This document shows, in pieces, positions 41,080 to 51,299 of a stretch of 64,000 bases of DNA (its first letter is position 1; each line of letters starts with the position of its first letter). The stretch lies in assembly GCA_030762175.1 (NCBI GenBank), contig CM060831.1, positions 83,840,001 through 83,904,000 on the forward strand, in the 5' to 3' direction. The position numbers and the translations under genes were made by a program. The notes under the pieces were generated by a model. That model was not told the DNA's origin, searched no databases, and saw only the letters and a program-made list of their open reading frames with translations. This DNA is from Metallyticus violacea (Eukaryota > Arthropoda > Insecta > Mantodea > Metallyticidae).

Positions 41080-41121
41080 GCAAAACTAGTTTCACAGTCT
41101 TTTGCCTGCATCCTCAGTTGC
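41080..41121 (-). ncRNA. Hammerhead-like motif of PLE family 2 (copy b)
   Basis: GCAA, CUGAGGAU, GCAGGC with AAAA and a partly mutated GACUGU, GAA, ACUAGU, U, UUGC. Stem I GCAA/UUGC is perfect, while stem II has lost one pair. Confidence 0.6.
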
Positions 41122-41266
41122 GAGTCGATTGCCAGATTCATTGTTGTTTGGCTGGACTTGGTGTAGCTCTCCTGGACATTTTATGAACTTCTGGATTAAT
41201 TTGTCTTCTCTTGGGATCTCAAATTTCATAATCTTATCTTTATATTTTTTTTATATACATTTTTTC

Positions 41267-41473
41267 CTATATTCCCAGCTCTGCGGGTTGATATACGAAT
41301 TTTAATAATTTCACTCCCATTTCTATATCATATTTATCTCTCCAAAAGTGATGTGCAACTGCTGATTTCTCTATATGATAATACCTGATGTTTCTGCAGT
41401 GTTCCTTCAGCCTGATTCCAATGCTTCTTTTTGTTTTTTCAATATATACTTTGTTACATTCCAAACAGTTCAT
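41267..41473 (-). pseudogene. GIY-YIG endonuclease C-terminal part, left arm
   Basis: On the minus strand the frame reads MNCLECNKVYIEKTKRSIGI, then RLKEHCRNIRYYHIEKSAVA and HHFWRDKYDIEMGVKLLKF. It gives CxxC, the YIG-like YIE, the catalytic Arg of the RLKEH helix and a His. The Gly of YIG is changed to Glu. It is the tail of a PLE protein. Upstream RT sequence is absent. Confidence 0.75.
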
Positions 41474-41485
41474 TTTATATATTCA

Positions 41486-41695
41486 GAATATAACAAAATA
41501 TATATTGGAAAAATAAGAAGAAGCATTGGAACTAGGCTGAAGGAACACTGCAGAAACATCAGGTATTATCAGATAGAGAAATCAGCAGTTGCATATCACT
41601 TTTGGAGAGATAAACGTGATATAGAAATGGGAGTGAAATTATTGAAATTCGTAGATCAGCCCGTGAATCTGGGAATATGGGAAAAAACTATATAA
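41486..41695 (+). pseudogene. GIY-YIG endonuclease C-terminal part, right arm
   Basis: YSEYNKIYIGKIRRSIGT, RLKEHCRNIRYYQIEKSAVA and YHFWRDKRDIEMGVKLLKF mirror the left arm. Here YIG is intact but the CxxC pair is lost. The frame stops at 41693, after which further shared sequence continues in other frames (MNFEIPT-like). Confidence 0.75.
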
Positions 41696-41822
41696 AAAAT
41701 ATGAGGTTGAGATCATGAACTTTGAGATTCCAACAGAAGACAAATTAATCCAGAAGTTCATAAAATGTCCACGAGAGCTACACCAAGTCCAGCCAACCAA
41801 CAACAAATCCGACAGTCTACTC

Positions 41823-41864
41823 GCAACTGAGTATGCAGGCAAAAGCCTGTGAAACTAGTTTTGC
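41823..41864 (+). ncRNA. Hammerhead-like motif of PLE family 2 (copy c)
   Basis: GCAA, CUGAGUAU (core G8 changed to U), GCAGGC/GCCUGU, GAA, ACUAGU, U, UUGC. The core change should abolish catalysis, while the flanking stems persist. Confidence 0.55.
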
Positions 41865-41938
41865 ATAATTCAACAGTAAGTGGAGCATAAAATTATCAAA
41901 TCGACTCACTAGATAATTAAGAAAACAATGCATAGGTT

Positions 41939-42430
41939 CATTTAGGTTAAGCTGGGTTAACTTTAGTTAAAAAAAAATATATACGCCTAACTTATAGTGT
42001 TAAAAGGAAAAGAGTAGGCCTTTTCCTCTTTGATTATTATTTGCTTTACATGTTTCATTTCTACATTACAGTTTTTCATTTGATTTTGCCATATACTGAA
42101 TGTGATTAACTATTAACATGCATCCAAAAAGTTAATTTTTGGCATTCAATTGCTTGTTTCTGCACATTATGACTGTTCTATCTGTCTGCACTTGTTGCAG
42201 ACTACAACCTGGGCTCGGCTCTCTCCATTGCCATCCATGGAAGGTAGCATGCATGACTCCCAGCCCAGTATTGTCTGTCTGTACTGGTACGTGTAAAAAC
42301 CAGTTACTTGGCCGTATCAGCAAACATATCTATATTGCATTTACATACACTGATGGAATGATCCATCTTCACTGACTGCCACTCTTTAACCTGGCATTGG
42401 TGAAGCTGATTAGTTGTCATGTGAGCTCAT
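41939..42430 (+). mobile_element. Family C element, 3' part after the PLE
   Basis: It continues from the 16-bp duplication: ggttaagctgggttaacttt, an A-run, acttatagtgttaaaaggaa, aacatgcatccaaaaagtta and gactgttctatctgtctgca. The same blocks follow the head in the copy at 43155-44030. The frames at 42132-42375 are shadows. Confidence 0.75.
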
Positions 42431-42639
42431 GGCCACTTAGCATTGAGCACTGTCTTAATATTCAGTTATGTAACAATTTTTGAAAAATGATCTTTTGGGG
42501 AAACATACTTATTATTATTTCTTTTATTAAATAATATAATTAACATATAAATCAAATATCGAATGCACCAGTTTCTCTAGAGTAGTTTTGCTGAATTTTT
42601 GCAAGCTTGATATTAGTAAATGGAACTGTTTCTTCTTAT

Positions 42640-43100
42640 TCACTATCCAGGGAAAACATCTGCCAACATTAAATTAATTTTTTGCATTTTGAACTTCTTG
42701 TTTTACACCTAGCGGATGAATAACAATATTTCTCTTCTTGATAGGTGAGAGGTTGTTACAGGTGGACATTCCTCAGAGTTCTTTGTAGATATTGAGATAA
42801 GGGATTTTGAACAGCATCAATATGTGAATCATTTTCAGAAACCTCAGAGGCTGTGTTCTGTTTATTATATGTAGGTTTTTCAATGTTTTCTGCCTGGCTA
42901 GACACATTATCGTCATCAGAAAATTCAATGGTGAGAGAGACTAATTTGCGGTCTCCTCAACCCACTTCAGTATTTTTTGCTCTTGACGTTTCACCTTGTA
43001 ATATGAAATGTTTATCTAAGAAATACAAAAAATTAACGAAACAATGAGTTGATATTACATGTCAACAGAGTGAATAGCCGACAGTACAAAATCTTACCCT
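42640..43100 (-). other. Acidic coding-like segment with a possible 82-bp intron, unrecognised
   Basis: On the minus strand a frame reads HFILQGETSRAKNTEVG, one TGA, then DRKLVSLTIEFSDDDN and ASEVSENDSHIDAVQNPL, ending RNVHL at about 42757. It is Asp/Ser/Glu-rich, unlike noise from AT-rich DNA. Upstream, cagg-gtaagatttt (about 43098) and ttttttgtatttcttag (about 43018) would make a short intron that keeps this frame and adds LHKVKFFCGVQ. Downstream a shifted frame has RCKTRSSKCKKL, a Cys-rich cluster. It lies between two family C copies. It may be a decayed unknown transposon protein or host exon. Confidence 0.35.
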
Positions 43101-43154
43101 GAACTCCACAAAAAAACTTAACCTTATGTAGAGTACCGCTTGGCAACCAAGTCG

Positions 43155-44030
43155 CACCTCCTTTCATGAATGGCAGTGGAGAAAACCAAGCTGCACTACA
43201 GTCAAATAATGCATATAGATATTTAGCATATTGTGCATGTGAACTTCATAGCACAATGGATTAGAGCAAGCATCATGTTACAATGATTAAATATTTATTA
43301 TTATATCTACATGTTTCCAATTATAGTTTTACAATATTTCCTTGATCCTTGAGTACTTGTTAATTCAGGATCCTTTAATCCCGGGTTGTTGTGTATATGG
43401 ATCCTACATTACTGTATACATATTATCAAGTAAGCTTTACAAATACTTCCCTGAAGGTGATCATCTTCCCTCATTGTTGCTTTATTACCGTCTTCCTTTG
43501 CCTTGATCATTTTCTTCTATTCTCTTACTTTCCCTACATAATTTAGTGTTAATAATGGGAAGGTAGTAGGTTTGCTACCACTATGGGCCAACATTTTTTT
43601 GCAATCTTCATAATTTGTCTTCACTTTTATTACTATAATAAATGTTACCTTTTTAGGGAGGACAATGCATAGAAGAGCTATACTGTTAACTGATAAGTTG
43701 TAAATGTTGGTTAGGTTAGGTTAGCTTAAGTTAAAAAAAAATCCTCAACTTATACTGTTAAAAGCATGTGTCTTTTCCTGTATCAGTTAGTTCTTTTATT
43801 TTTTATACTGCTACAGTTTCCCATATTATTGTGGTGTATATTGCATGTGATTACATTAACATGCATCTTAAAATTTCATTTTTTTGCATTCCATGCTTGT
43901 GTGTGCGCTATGACTATTATATCTGCCTGTATTGGTTGAAGTCCCAGTACAACTCTCAAACTAATGTTAAGGAGCATTTGGTTTTCTCTGCTGCCCTCTG
44001 CTGTTTGTGAAAAAAAGGCATGATTGGTTG
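43155..44030 (+). mobile_element. Family C element, long copy with an internal insertion
   Basis: Leader gcacctcctttcatgaatgg, tRNA-like head at about 43250 (cacaatggattagagcaagc), then about 300 bp of foreign AT-rich sequence (43290-43555). The body resumes with ggaaggtagtaggtttgcta, tcttcataatttgtcttcac, ggacaatgcatagaagagc, aggttaggttagcttaagtt, ttaacatgcatc and tctgcctgtattggttgaag. It ends about 44030. Confidence 0.7.
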
Positions 44031-45174
44031 GCAAGTAATACTATACGTATGTATGGGTAGAGCAAAATAAGATGATGAGACAATATTGTAGCACGAGCGG
44101 TCAACATATAAGCAACATTAATTCTGCTGCAAAATTTTTGTACACCGGATCATGCATTAACTTATCCCGTGATTAAGCATCTTTTGACTTCAATGGTAAA
44201 CAATATAATCGACTTTGAAAGTAAAAGTAAGCACATCGGTCATATGTTAACGAATGAAGTATTAAACTGAATGTTCTGTTTCTTTCTCCATATTTACATA
44301 GCATTACCATCTTTCATTCATCCTGTTATGGTTATAAGTAGCTATTATTCAACATGTACGTTTTTCATCATCCAAACCTTTTTGCAATACCAAGCATATT
44401 ATGTGCTTGTGATCCCCAATTAGCAATGTTTCCTTGCTAGTGTGAAAGAGCAATCTTCCAATCATCAAAATATTCTAAAGGAGTGTTCTTTTAAGCCATG
44501 TTAAAGTCTGTTACTAGTCTTAAGATTTGCATATTATTTCATATTTATATGTGTGTTAACTATCTAACATTGATTTAGTTCAGCACTTAGTTCCATTCCA
44601 TATCAAATACTTACAAAAAACAACATGTATACAAAAAAGACAAAAATCAGAAATAGAATAGATTGTAAGTTATATGGATACCATATCTCCGACCTCCCAT
44701 ATTTAATTTCCAGCATATGTAAGATTAGAAAAGTAGTAATTTGAAATACATCATGGAAAAGTTGATAGCTCTGAATCAGTGTTAGTACTATAAAAAAACC
44801 TCACTGTGATTTGATTTCTTCCATGACTTTTAAGTTTTCCCAACCTGTGGCTGAAAAATGTTTAGTGTGAAAGAATTATTTTTAGTCGTTAAAATGCCAC
44901 TACAATAATCCTGGGTCTAAAGTGCTAATATTCTTCTCATTACCTCAAAAGCATTGAGTAGTTCTTACTGAAGTAGTCTTCAAAATATTTTCATTCAGGT
45001 AGCAAGATTTTGGGTCCTGTCTTAAGGAGGATAAGACATAGTAAGCCATAGTTCAGTTATTAAATAGCTATGGTTTTGGATTTTTGCTTTTTGAGTTTTC
45101 TTTCCAACCCTTGCCAGAGAAATACTTAGTCATTACAATATTGATGGTATGATTAACTTAAGTTCTAGATATAA
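44031..45174. other. No clear feature
   Basis: AT-rich sequence with no recognised frame or repeat. Confidence 0.35.
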
Positions 45175-45885
45175 AATAGCTGGTATAACAAACTTTCAGG
45201 ACACATTCCTCACACGCAGAAGTAGAAAATATGTTATGTGGACATGGATTCAGAAACGCTGTATTTCCATGTTAGAATTCGTTTTCTACAACTCTTCATA
45301 GTACATTAATCATGGGAAACACTCAGGAAAAGAATGTACCAGCATACCACATGAAACTCTTTCTTACTTGAAATGTTTGCTTTGTTATGTCTGGTTAAGT
45401 TGTAATTCTTTGGTTCACCGCCATTGTTTTCTATTCCATTTGAACGAAGGTACTGTTGACATGTGACCAGACCTAAACTGATTAGACTTATATTTATGGA
45501 ACCATTTGAAAGCTCTTGTGTATTGAATCCGGATACCAGATACAGATAGTCTTCATGCGTATATTGTGGAAGGCTATGAAACAAGTACAATTCTCCAGGG
45601 ATACATCAACACATCCAGGATTCAAGCTGACAGCTGGTTGATACATGTATCAATGCTAGCGAAGGGTATTTTGAACATTTCATGTAAGAAAGAGTTTCAT
45701 GTGGTATGCTGGTACTTTCTGTTCCTATGTGTTTCCCATGGGTAATGTACTATGAAGAGTTTTAGAAAATGAGTTCTAACATAGAAATAAAGCGTTTCCG
45801 GACTCATGTCCATATAAATATTTTTTTCTTCTATGTGTGAGAAATGTTTCCTGGAAAGTTTGTCTGTACCGTACTGTTACACTCG
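45175..45885. repeat. Large imperfect inverted repeat, arms about 210 bp, loop about 270 bp
   Basis: The left arm (about 45175-45385) and right arm (about 45655-45885) are reverse complements: ctcttcatagtacatta, accagcataccacatgaaac, ctctttcttac and gtggacatg...ggaaacgctttattt blocks return inverted. Identity is roughly 80-85 percent by eye. The loop carries a 94-codon minus-strand frame running into the left arm (YTHEDYLYLVSGFNTQELSN), without a recognised family. It may be a foldback or MITE-like element, and a transcript would form a long hairpin. Confidence 0.8.
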
Positions 45886-46997
45886 ATATGTTTTGAGATG
45901 GTGAAGACATAAATCTCATTGGTAAATTAAAGGTTTCCAGAATAGGCAAGAGACATATGCAAGAAATATGTGGCATATTATAAGTAGGCCATTAGTAAAT
46001 CAATGGTTAACAAATATGTCAGGTAATTCAATTGATGACTATAACTCTGAAATATTTTAATGAATGCATCTTAGGAGGGTTCTTCCCTTTATGGCATAGT
46101 TTGGAAGAGCAACTTTAAATTACATATCTTCTGGTTTATACTGTATAAGTTTTAAATTTAGAAGCATGTGTCATAACATTCTGTTTATGCATAGCTGCAT
46201 TTCAATTATTTTAAAGGTGGGAGAATAAACCATTAAACAAAAATTTGAAGTGCAAAGCCTAAATATACATAAAATTATTTTGCTTCAGTTTGAAATATAT
46301 AATTACAAAAAGCATAAAGAATGTTAAGCCCATTTCACCAGACATGTATGAAAAAGAGTATTGTTGGTAAGCAAATGGAATGAAAATAGTTATAACTTAT
46401 ATAAAATGAAAAATCTTAGTGTCGCAGTGCTAAGTGGTCTTCAGAAGATTTAATTGAGAATGTTGTTTTTACATGGAAAACAGCATGTTAAATTTTTAAT
46501 GTATATTTGCAATATGTAATTGTATATGTAAACAGGTTATCCTATTAGTTAATTGCTAAGAAAAAGAGGAACTGCAAAACATGTACATCAGCATTATGAT
46601 AGCTCTAAAATCTTAAGACTGACAACTCTGAGGGTTGTAATTGCTATTTATTTGTTCAGTTTTATTTATTTGTTTATTTACATGGTACATGCATTGATGT
46701 ATGTGTGTGTGCATGCATAATATATGCATATGTAAAAGGAAATATTTTGATCCATTGTAACAGTGGTAGCTAATACTGTTTTGCATGTTAACATGCACTC
46801 ATACCTGTAATATGTATGAAGTTTAAAGAAAGCTTTGTTCATGAGTGATTGGTTCATTTTAGACTTTCAGAAAATAAGATGCCCTTGATAGCCAGTAGTT
46901 ACATTTTTAAATACAGTATAACCTCTATTAACTTTGCTGTGGATTATCACCACATTTTTATATCTGTATAAAAATATCTAAAATTTTTGCCAAAACA
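45886..46997. other. No clear feature
   Basis: AT-rich; a short alternating run (gtatgtgtgtgtgcatgcat) lies near 46698. Confidence 0.35.
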
Positions 46998-46999
46998 TA

Positions 47000-48249
47000 T
47001 GAGAAATGTTCTAAAATTCCTTGGCCTGACTTGAGAATTGTTGTGAAAATGGCCAAATTACAAATTAGTTGTCAAGCATCATCCTTTAGATGGCATGCTG
47101 TAAAGTTTCATATGCGTAAGTGTAGTCACTTAATTATGATCATGTTAACATTTTGTATAAAATGGATAAAAACTGGAATATGAGCTGTGATAAAATATTT
47201 TGGTTTGAAGGGTTTAACCCGAACAGAAATGCAAAAGGAGTTAAATTTCACATTAAAGAACTCTTTCCCTTCATTTTTGATGGTTAAAGAGTGGGCTGCT
47301 AAATTGAAGTATGGTTGTACATCCATTCAAGATGATAAGCACTCAGGACATCCCAAAACTGCTAAGAACAACAAGGTTTTTAAAAGAAAATTCACTATGC
47401 TGTACTCAATGATTGCAGATTGAAGGTATGCAAGTTCATTGACATTACAAAGATCTCGATAAGTCATGTCCTATTTAAGGTATAAGAAAATTTTCTGCTT
47501 GATGCCACATCTGTTAACAATGGACTAAAAAGGCATTTGAATTTATATTTGGCAAGAGTGTAAACTTGTTTAAATGCAATTCCAGTAAGTTTTTTAAACA
47601 TTTCATAATAGTAAATGAAACATGAATTCATCAGTACATGCCAGAGATGGAGAAGCAGTTCAAATAGTGGGTGGCAACAAGTAAAGTGCAGCAAAGAAAG
47701 CAAAAACTGTTCCAACTGCAAGAAAAGTAATAGCTATGGTTTTCTGGGATTTTCTTGGTATGATGCTCATAGACTACCTCCAGAAGGGCAGAACCATCAC
47801 CAGGTAGTATCATGCTTCACTACTGGACCAACTGAAAAATACTATTCAGACTAAATGCCCACAACTTGGGAAAAAGAAACTAATCTTTCATCACAACAAT
47901 GCACCTTCACACACATCTAGGATTGTTGCCACAAAACTGCATGACCTTCACTTCCACATTCATCATATTCATCTGATTTGGCTCCCACAGACTACTTTTT
48001 GTTCCCAAACCTGAAGAAATGACTGGATGGACAAAAAATTCACATCAAATGATGAGGTTGAAGCTGATACTAATGCTTATTTTTCACAGTTAGACAAATC
48101 TTATTTTACTGAGTGTATTAAAAAGTTGGAAAGTCATTGGACTACATGTATTGATTTACAAGGTGACTCTGTTGAAAAACTAAAAAAAACCATTTCTCTT
48201 AAATCTTGTGTTTTTTTGGTCAGGCCGAGAACTTTTAGAATGTGTCTCA
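47000..48249 (+). mobile_element. Mariner element, complete end to end (1,250 bp), TA flanked
   Basis: The left end tgagaaatgttctaaaattc-cttggcctgac and the right end gtcaggccgagaacttttag-aatgtgtctca are inverted repeats of about 30 bp. TA lies immediately outside at 46998-46999 and 48250-48251. The single transposase frame between them is broken, so the element is complete in extent but inactive. Confidence 0.92.
47162..48195 (+). pseudogene. Mariner transposase, frames broken and two catalytic Asp lost
   Basis: The start ATG is at 47162 (MDK). After a slip the paired helix-turn-helix reads AVIKYFGLKGLTRTEMQKEL and SFPSFLMVKEWAAKLKYG, and the linker DDKHSGHPKTAKNN. The first catalytic block is FIIVNETWIHQY, where VDET would be expected. 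The second is LIFHHNNAPSHTSRIVATKL, where HHDNA would be expected. The third, DLAPTDYFLFPNLKK, keeps its Asp. The C-terminus reads KKFTSNDEVEADTNAYFSQL and ESHWTTCIDLQGDSVEK. At least four frameshifts occur. It is closest in layout to the classical D,D34D mariners. Confidence 0.88.
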
Positions 48250-48251
48250 TA

Positions 48252-50309
48252 TGTTACTTTTCCTTTCCCCCCACCCTTACAGCAACCAAGGTCAACAAGG
48301 TTGGTATACTGCAAAAGTGTGAATTGATAGGTGGTGATGTAGTATGTGTGCTATCCTGCTTAATAACTAGCATCAAAGAAAGCCGTCTGCCATACTAATA
48401 AAACAGTATACTCATATCAGCTTGACAGTACAACAAACATTACCAAAGACAGCTGGCAGTTACCAAAGAAAATTACTCTATTATACCATTATTTTCACTA
48501 TTTTAGAATTTCTCTTGTGTTGGAAAAAACTACACAGTTCAGTGAGCATTGCATCTTTCTAGGTACAATTGACTTTAATGTAACAGTATTAAAGTTTTCT
48601 GTCCAAGAATCAGATCCAATGAAAAGCATTTACATCTACCCTTTTCTCCAGTGGGAGATGTAGATAGGAATTGAACAAAAGAATGAATGAATAAATTAAC
48701 AATTTGAGTTTATTGTTTAAAAAAAATTAAATTCTACTAAGCAGTGAAGAGCAAACTTGTAGTGCCAACAATTGAAGTAAAGGTTAAGAAACACTCATGT
48801 TTTACAAAGGGAAAAAATGAATATCTAATTTAATGAAGTTTGATGGAGGTGTAACAAAAAATGTGCAGCTTGATTAAAAATAAGGTCAAAATATTACAGT
48901 TTGCAAATTCTTGTAGTTACAATGGCTTATAAAAGAGAAGAACAATGAACCACACTCTAAAGTTCTTTGTATTGTTGCTTTATTTACATGGCTCCAGCAG
49001 AAATGAAGCAAACTCCTATATCTAGCCCTATATTTATTATAAGGTGTAATTATTTACCAAGAAACTTGAACTTTCAAGCTTTTTTCACATTACTATGTTT
49101 TAAGGGGTGCCATGGCTCTGGGGTCACTATTCAGGCACCAAGCCAATGGCATCCACAGTATATTCTTATGAAAAGGGTATTTTATTCAAGATATAACATT
49201 ATCATTGCCACTGACTTCTTTGGAAAGACCAGCCAATCAAGAAAGTTATGAAAAAACAAAACAAGGATACTAAAACAACTTTATATCTTGCCTGTTATTG
49301 CCATGTATTTCAATCTTCTATACACCATTATATTCAGTAATTATTTCTTCATTTATTTAGTAAACAGAAACTGTAATCTCTTTGGATCACTTACTGAACT
49401 CAGCCCACCTTTTCAAAAAATGCATTTCTATTCTTCAGCACATTATTTTGTGAACATTTAACAACAAAGCCAATTTAAATTATTCACTGAGGTCCAAGAT
49501 TTCTCTGTATTCATTTGCTTAATGATATCTTCACATATAAGCTGTGACAAGAAATGTTAGAGCAATTACTAATGTCTTTTATAAAAAAAGATAATAGTTT
49601 AGTCTCTAAAATAAAAATAAATACATTTTACCTTCTTTAGTTATTGTTTCTGTAAGCTCCTTTCACTCCAAACATTTCTGTATGTAACTGTTTCTGCTTT
49701 AAAATTATCAAGTTAATAAAATTCTTTATCAGTTATATATTGAATCTTTTCATGAGTCATTACTAACATCTGTGCAGAATGTAATAAGTCATAAGCAACA
49801 CAATATTAAATATAACATTGCAAGTTTAAGTTTACTTAATTTAATCTGCATAAGGACAGAACAGAATAACTCAAAAGCACTGTTTTGGATCAGCAAGTGC
49901 AAAATTATTTCTGTAGACTTGTCAAACATGGCTTCACGGAATTCTGGTACGTATACTCATCAAAAGTTTTTGTCCATCCTTACTCTATGGCCTTCCTCGG
50001 GTACTGAATGGGTCAGACTAAAAAGGACCAGGCTCGGCTAGTAACCAATTGATGTATGGTTGCTGCATACATACCTATGCCTGATGGAGATAGTGCAGGA
50101 TTCCTCTGGACTGTGATGAGTGAATCTGATATCCGGGGTATGTACAGGGAACTGATTAAGGTTACCAAAATGTCCATACAGCTATTTAAAAATGTCATTT
50201 GACATAAAGTGCCACCTGATATTTACATTGGGTTTTTACCCATTGAAATGGTTTATATAATTGTTATCGATAGTATTGCACATAGATTCAGGGTTTGAGT
50301 TTGATGTTT
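48252..50309. other. No clear feature
   Basis: No protein family or repeat copy was recognised. The stretch from 49920 to 50230 is less AT-rich and free of low-complexity sequence, and may be an unidentified repeat. Confidence 0.35.
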
Positions 50310-50600
50310 AGTCTTAATTGCCAAGGGGGCAAATAATAGTACTCTCATATAGTGGTAAATTGTAGTAAAATTTTCTTGCCCATTCCCAAATTTCTCCTCC
50401 TTTCATGCAATAGTGTGGTGGGAAAGCAGTGTTATACAGAGTAGAGGGTGCTGAGCTCTCTATTCTATGCCCTTTGAAGAAATAGCAGCCAACTATTGAC
50501 TGGTTGTTTTTGCTTCCACAGTTAGTAAGCAATAGCTGGCTTCCAAGCTTAGCTAAGTTGCATGTCATTATCTCTGTTGAAGTTGTAGTTCAGGAGATTT
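50310..50600 (-). pseudogene. Jockey-like LINE ORF2 C-terminal fragment, inverted
   Basis: The minus strand reads TCNLAKLGSQLLLTNCGSKN, VGCYFFKGHRIESSAPSTLY and WEWARKFYYNLPLYESTIIC, ending PLGN. It corresponds residue block by residue block to the end of the plus-strand LINE at 52225-52464 (ARKFY/AKKFYDIL, SLGN end). It is a second copy of the same family, only the last 90 codons or so. Confidence 0.65.
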
Positions 50601-50713
50601 TAATCTTCATAGTCTCTTTGATAAAGCAGCCCCAGTATTTGGTGGCGTCAATATTCGTAACTTAGTCTAACAAGATATTATGATCTGCATAATACAGTGT
50701 TAGCTACACCGCC

Positions 50714-50968
50714 ATGGGTGGCCGAGGTTGTTAAAGGCGCGAATCGTGAGCGGGAGGTTCGGGGTTCGAATCCCGCTAGGACCGTCCTCCCTGGCAGGTG
50801 TTTTCCTCAGTCATAATTGGCAAATACCAGGGAGGTACCCTAAACTTAGGCCTGGAACGTTCCCTTTTTTAAAACAATCCTTTCCCAATATATTTCATCT
50901 CAGTATCATCAGTGCCCGCCTCAATGGTAAAAACGGACGTTAAACACTGTTGGAAAAAAAAGTGTTAG
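50714..50968 (+). mobile_element. SINE family B, well preserved
   Basis: Head gggtggccgaggttgttaaa, B box ggggttcgaatccc (perfect), then aggaccgtcctccctggcag, ggtaccctaaacttaggcct and the end gttaaacactgttggaaaaa. It is the best reference for the family B head. Confidence 0.92.
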
Positions 50969-51154
50969 CTACTGCCAATTTTTCAGGATAATGCAACATA
51001 ATGTAGCATTTGTGTTCGTACTTCCATTCTTCTGCCTGTCCCATTTACATTGCCCTTATTGACATGGTATTTTATATATCTCCGGTGCCCTAAGCCGAAT
51101 GTCATCTTTCACCGATTGCATTATATATCTAAGCTTTCTGATGGGAACGTTAAT

Positions 51155-51222
51155 AGTACAATTCAATGGGACGCTGATGACCTGAGATGTTAAAGAGCGT
51201 CCGTAAATAAACAAAATACTAC
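51155..51222 (+). mobile_element. SINE family A 3' end fragment
   Basis: Sequence caattcaatgggacgctgat, gacctgagatgttaaagagc and gtccgtaaataaacaaaat is the family A terminus without the rest. Confidence 0.85.
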
Positions 51223-51299
51223 ATATCCTAATATCGCTCAACGCATTACATTCCGACGACGACTCCGTGCTGTGACAAATCAACATGCGGATTGCTAGT

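Larger units (their letters stand above)
40968..41922. mobile_element. Penelope-like element family 2, head-to-head palindromic insertion
   Basis: An exact 16-bp target duplication, aaacaatgcataggtt, lies at 40952-40967 and 41923-41938. The insert is two copies of the PLE 3' region in opposite orientation, with arms of about 40970-41466 and 41487-41922 and a spacer of about 20 bp. Each arm holds the GIY-YIG nuclease C-terminus, a UTR, a hammerhead-like motif and the terminal segment. The arms differ by roughly one base in ten, so they diverged after, or derive from different copies before, joining. Confidence 0.9.

Noticed and set aside
46690..46740. Second Z-DNA-like element (tgtgtgtgtgcatgcataata)
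   Set aside because: Alternation is interrupted and there is no long palindrome; it is an ordinary short microsatellite.
48027..48398. 123-codon plus-strand open frame as a gene
   Set aside because: Its first 50 codons are the C-terminus of the mariner transposase and the rest is terminal repeat and flank.
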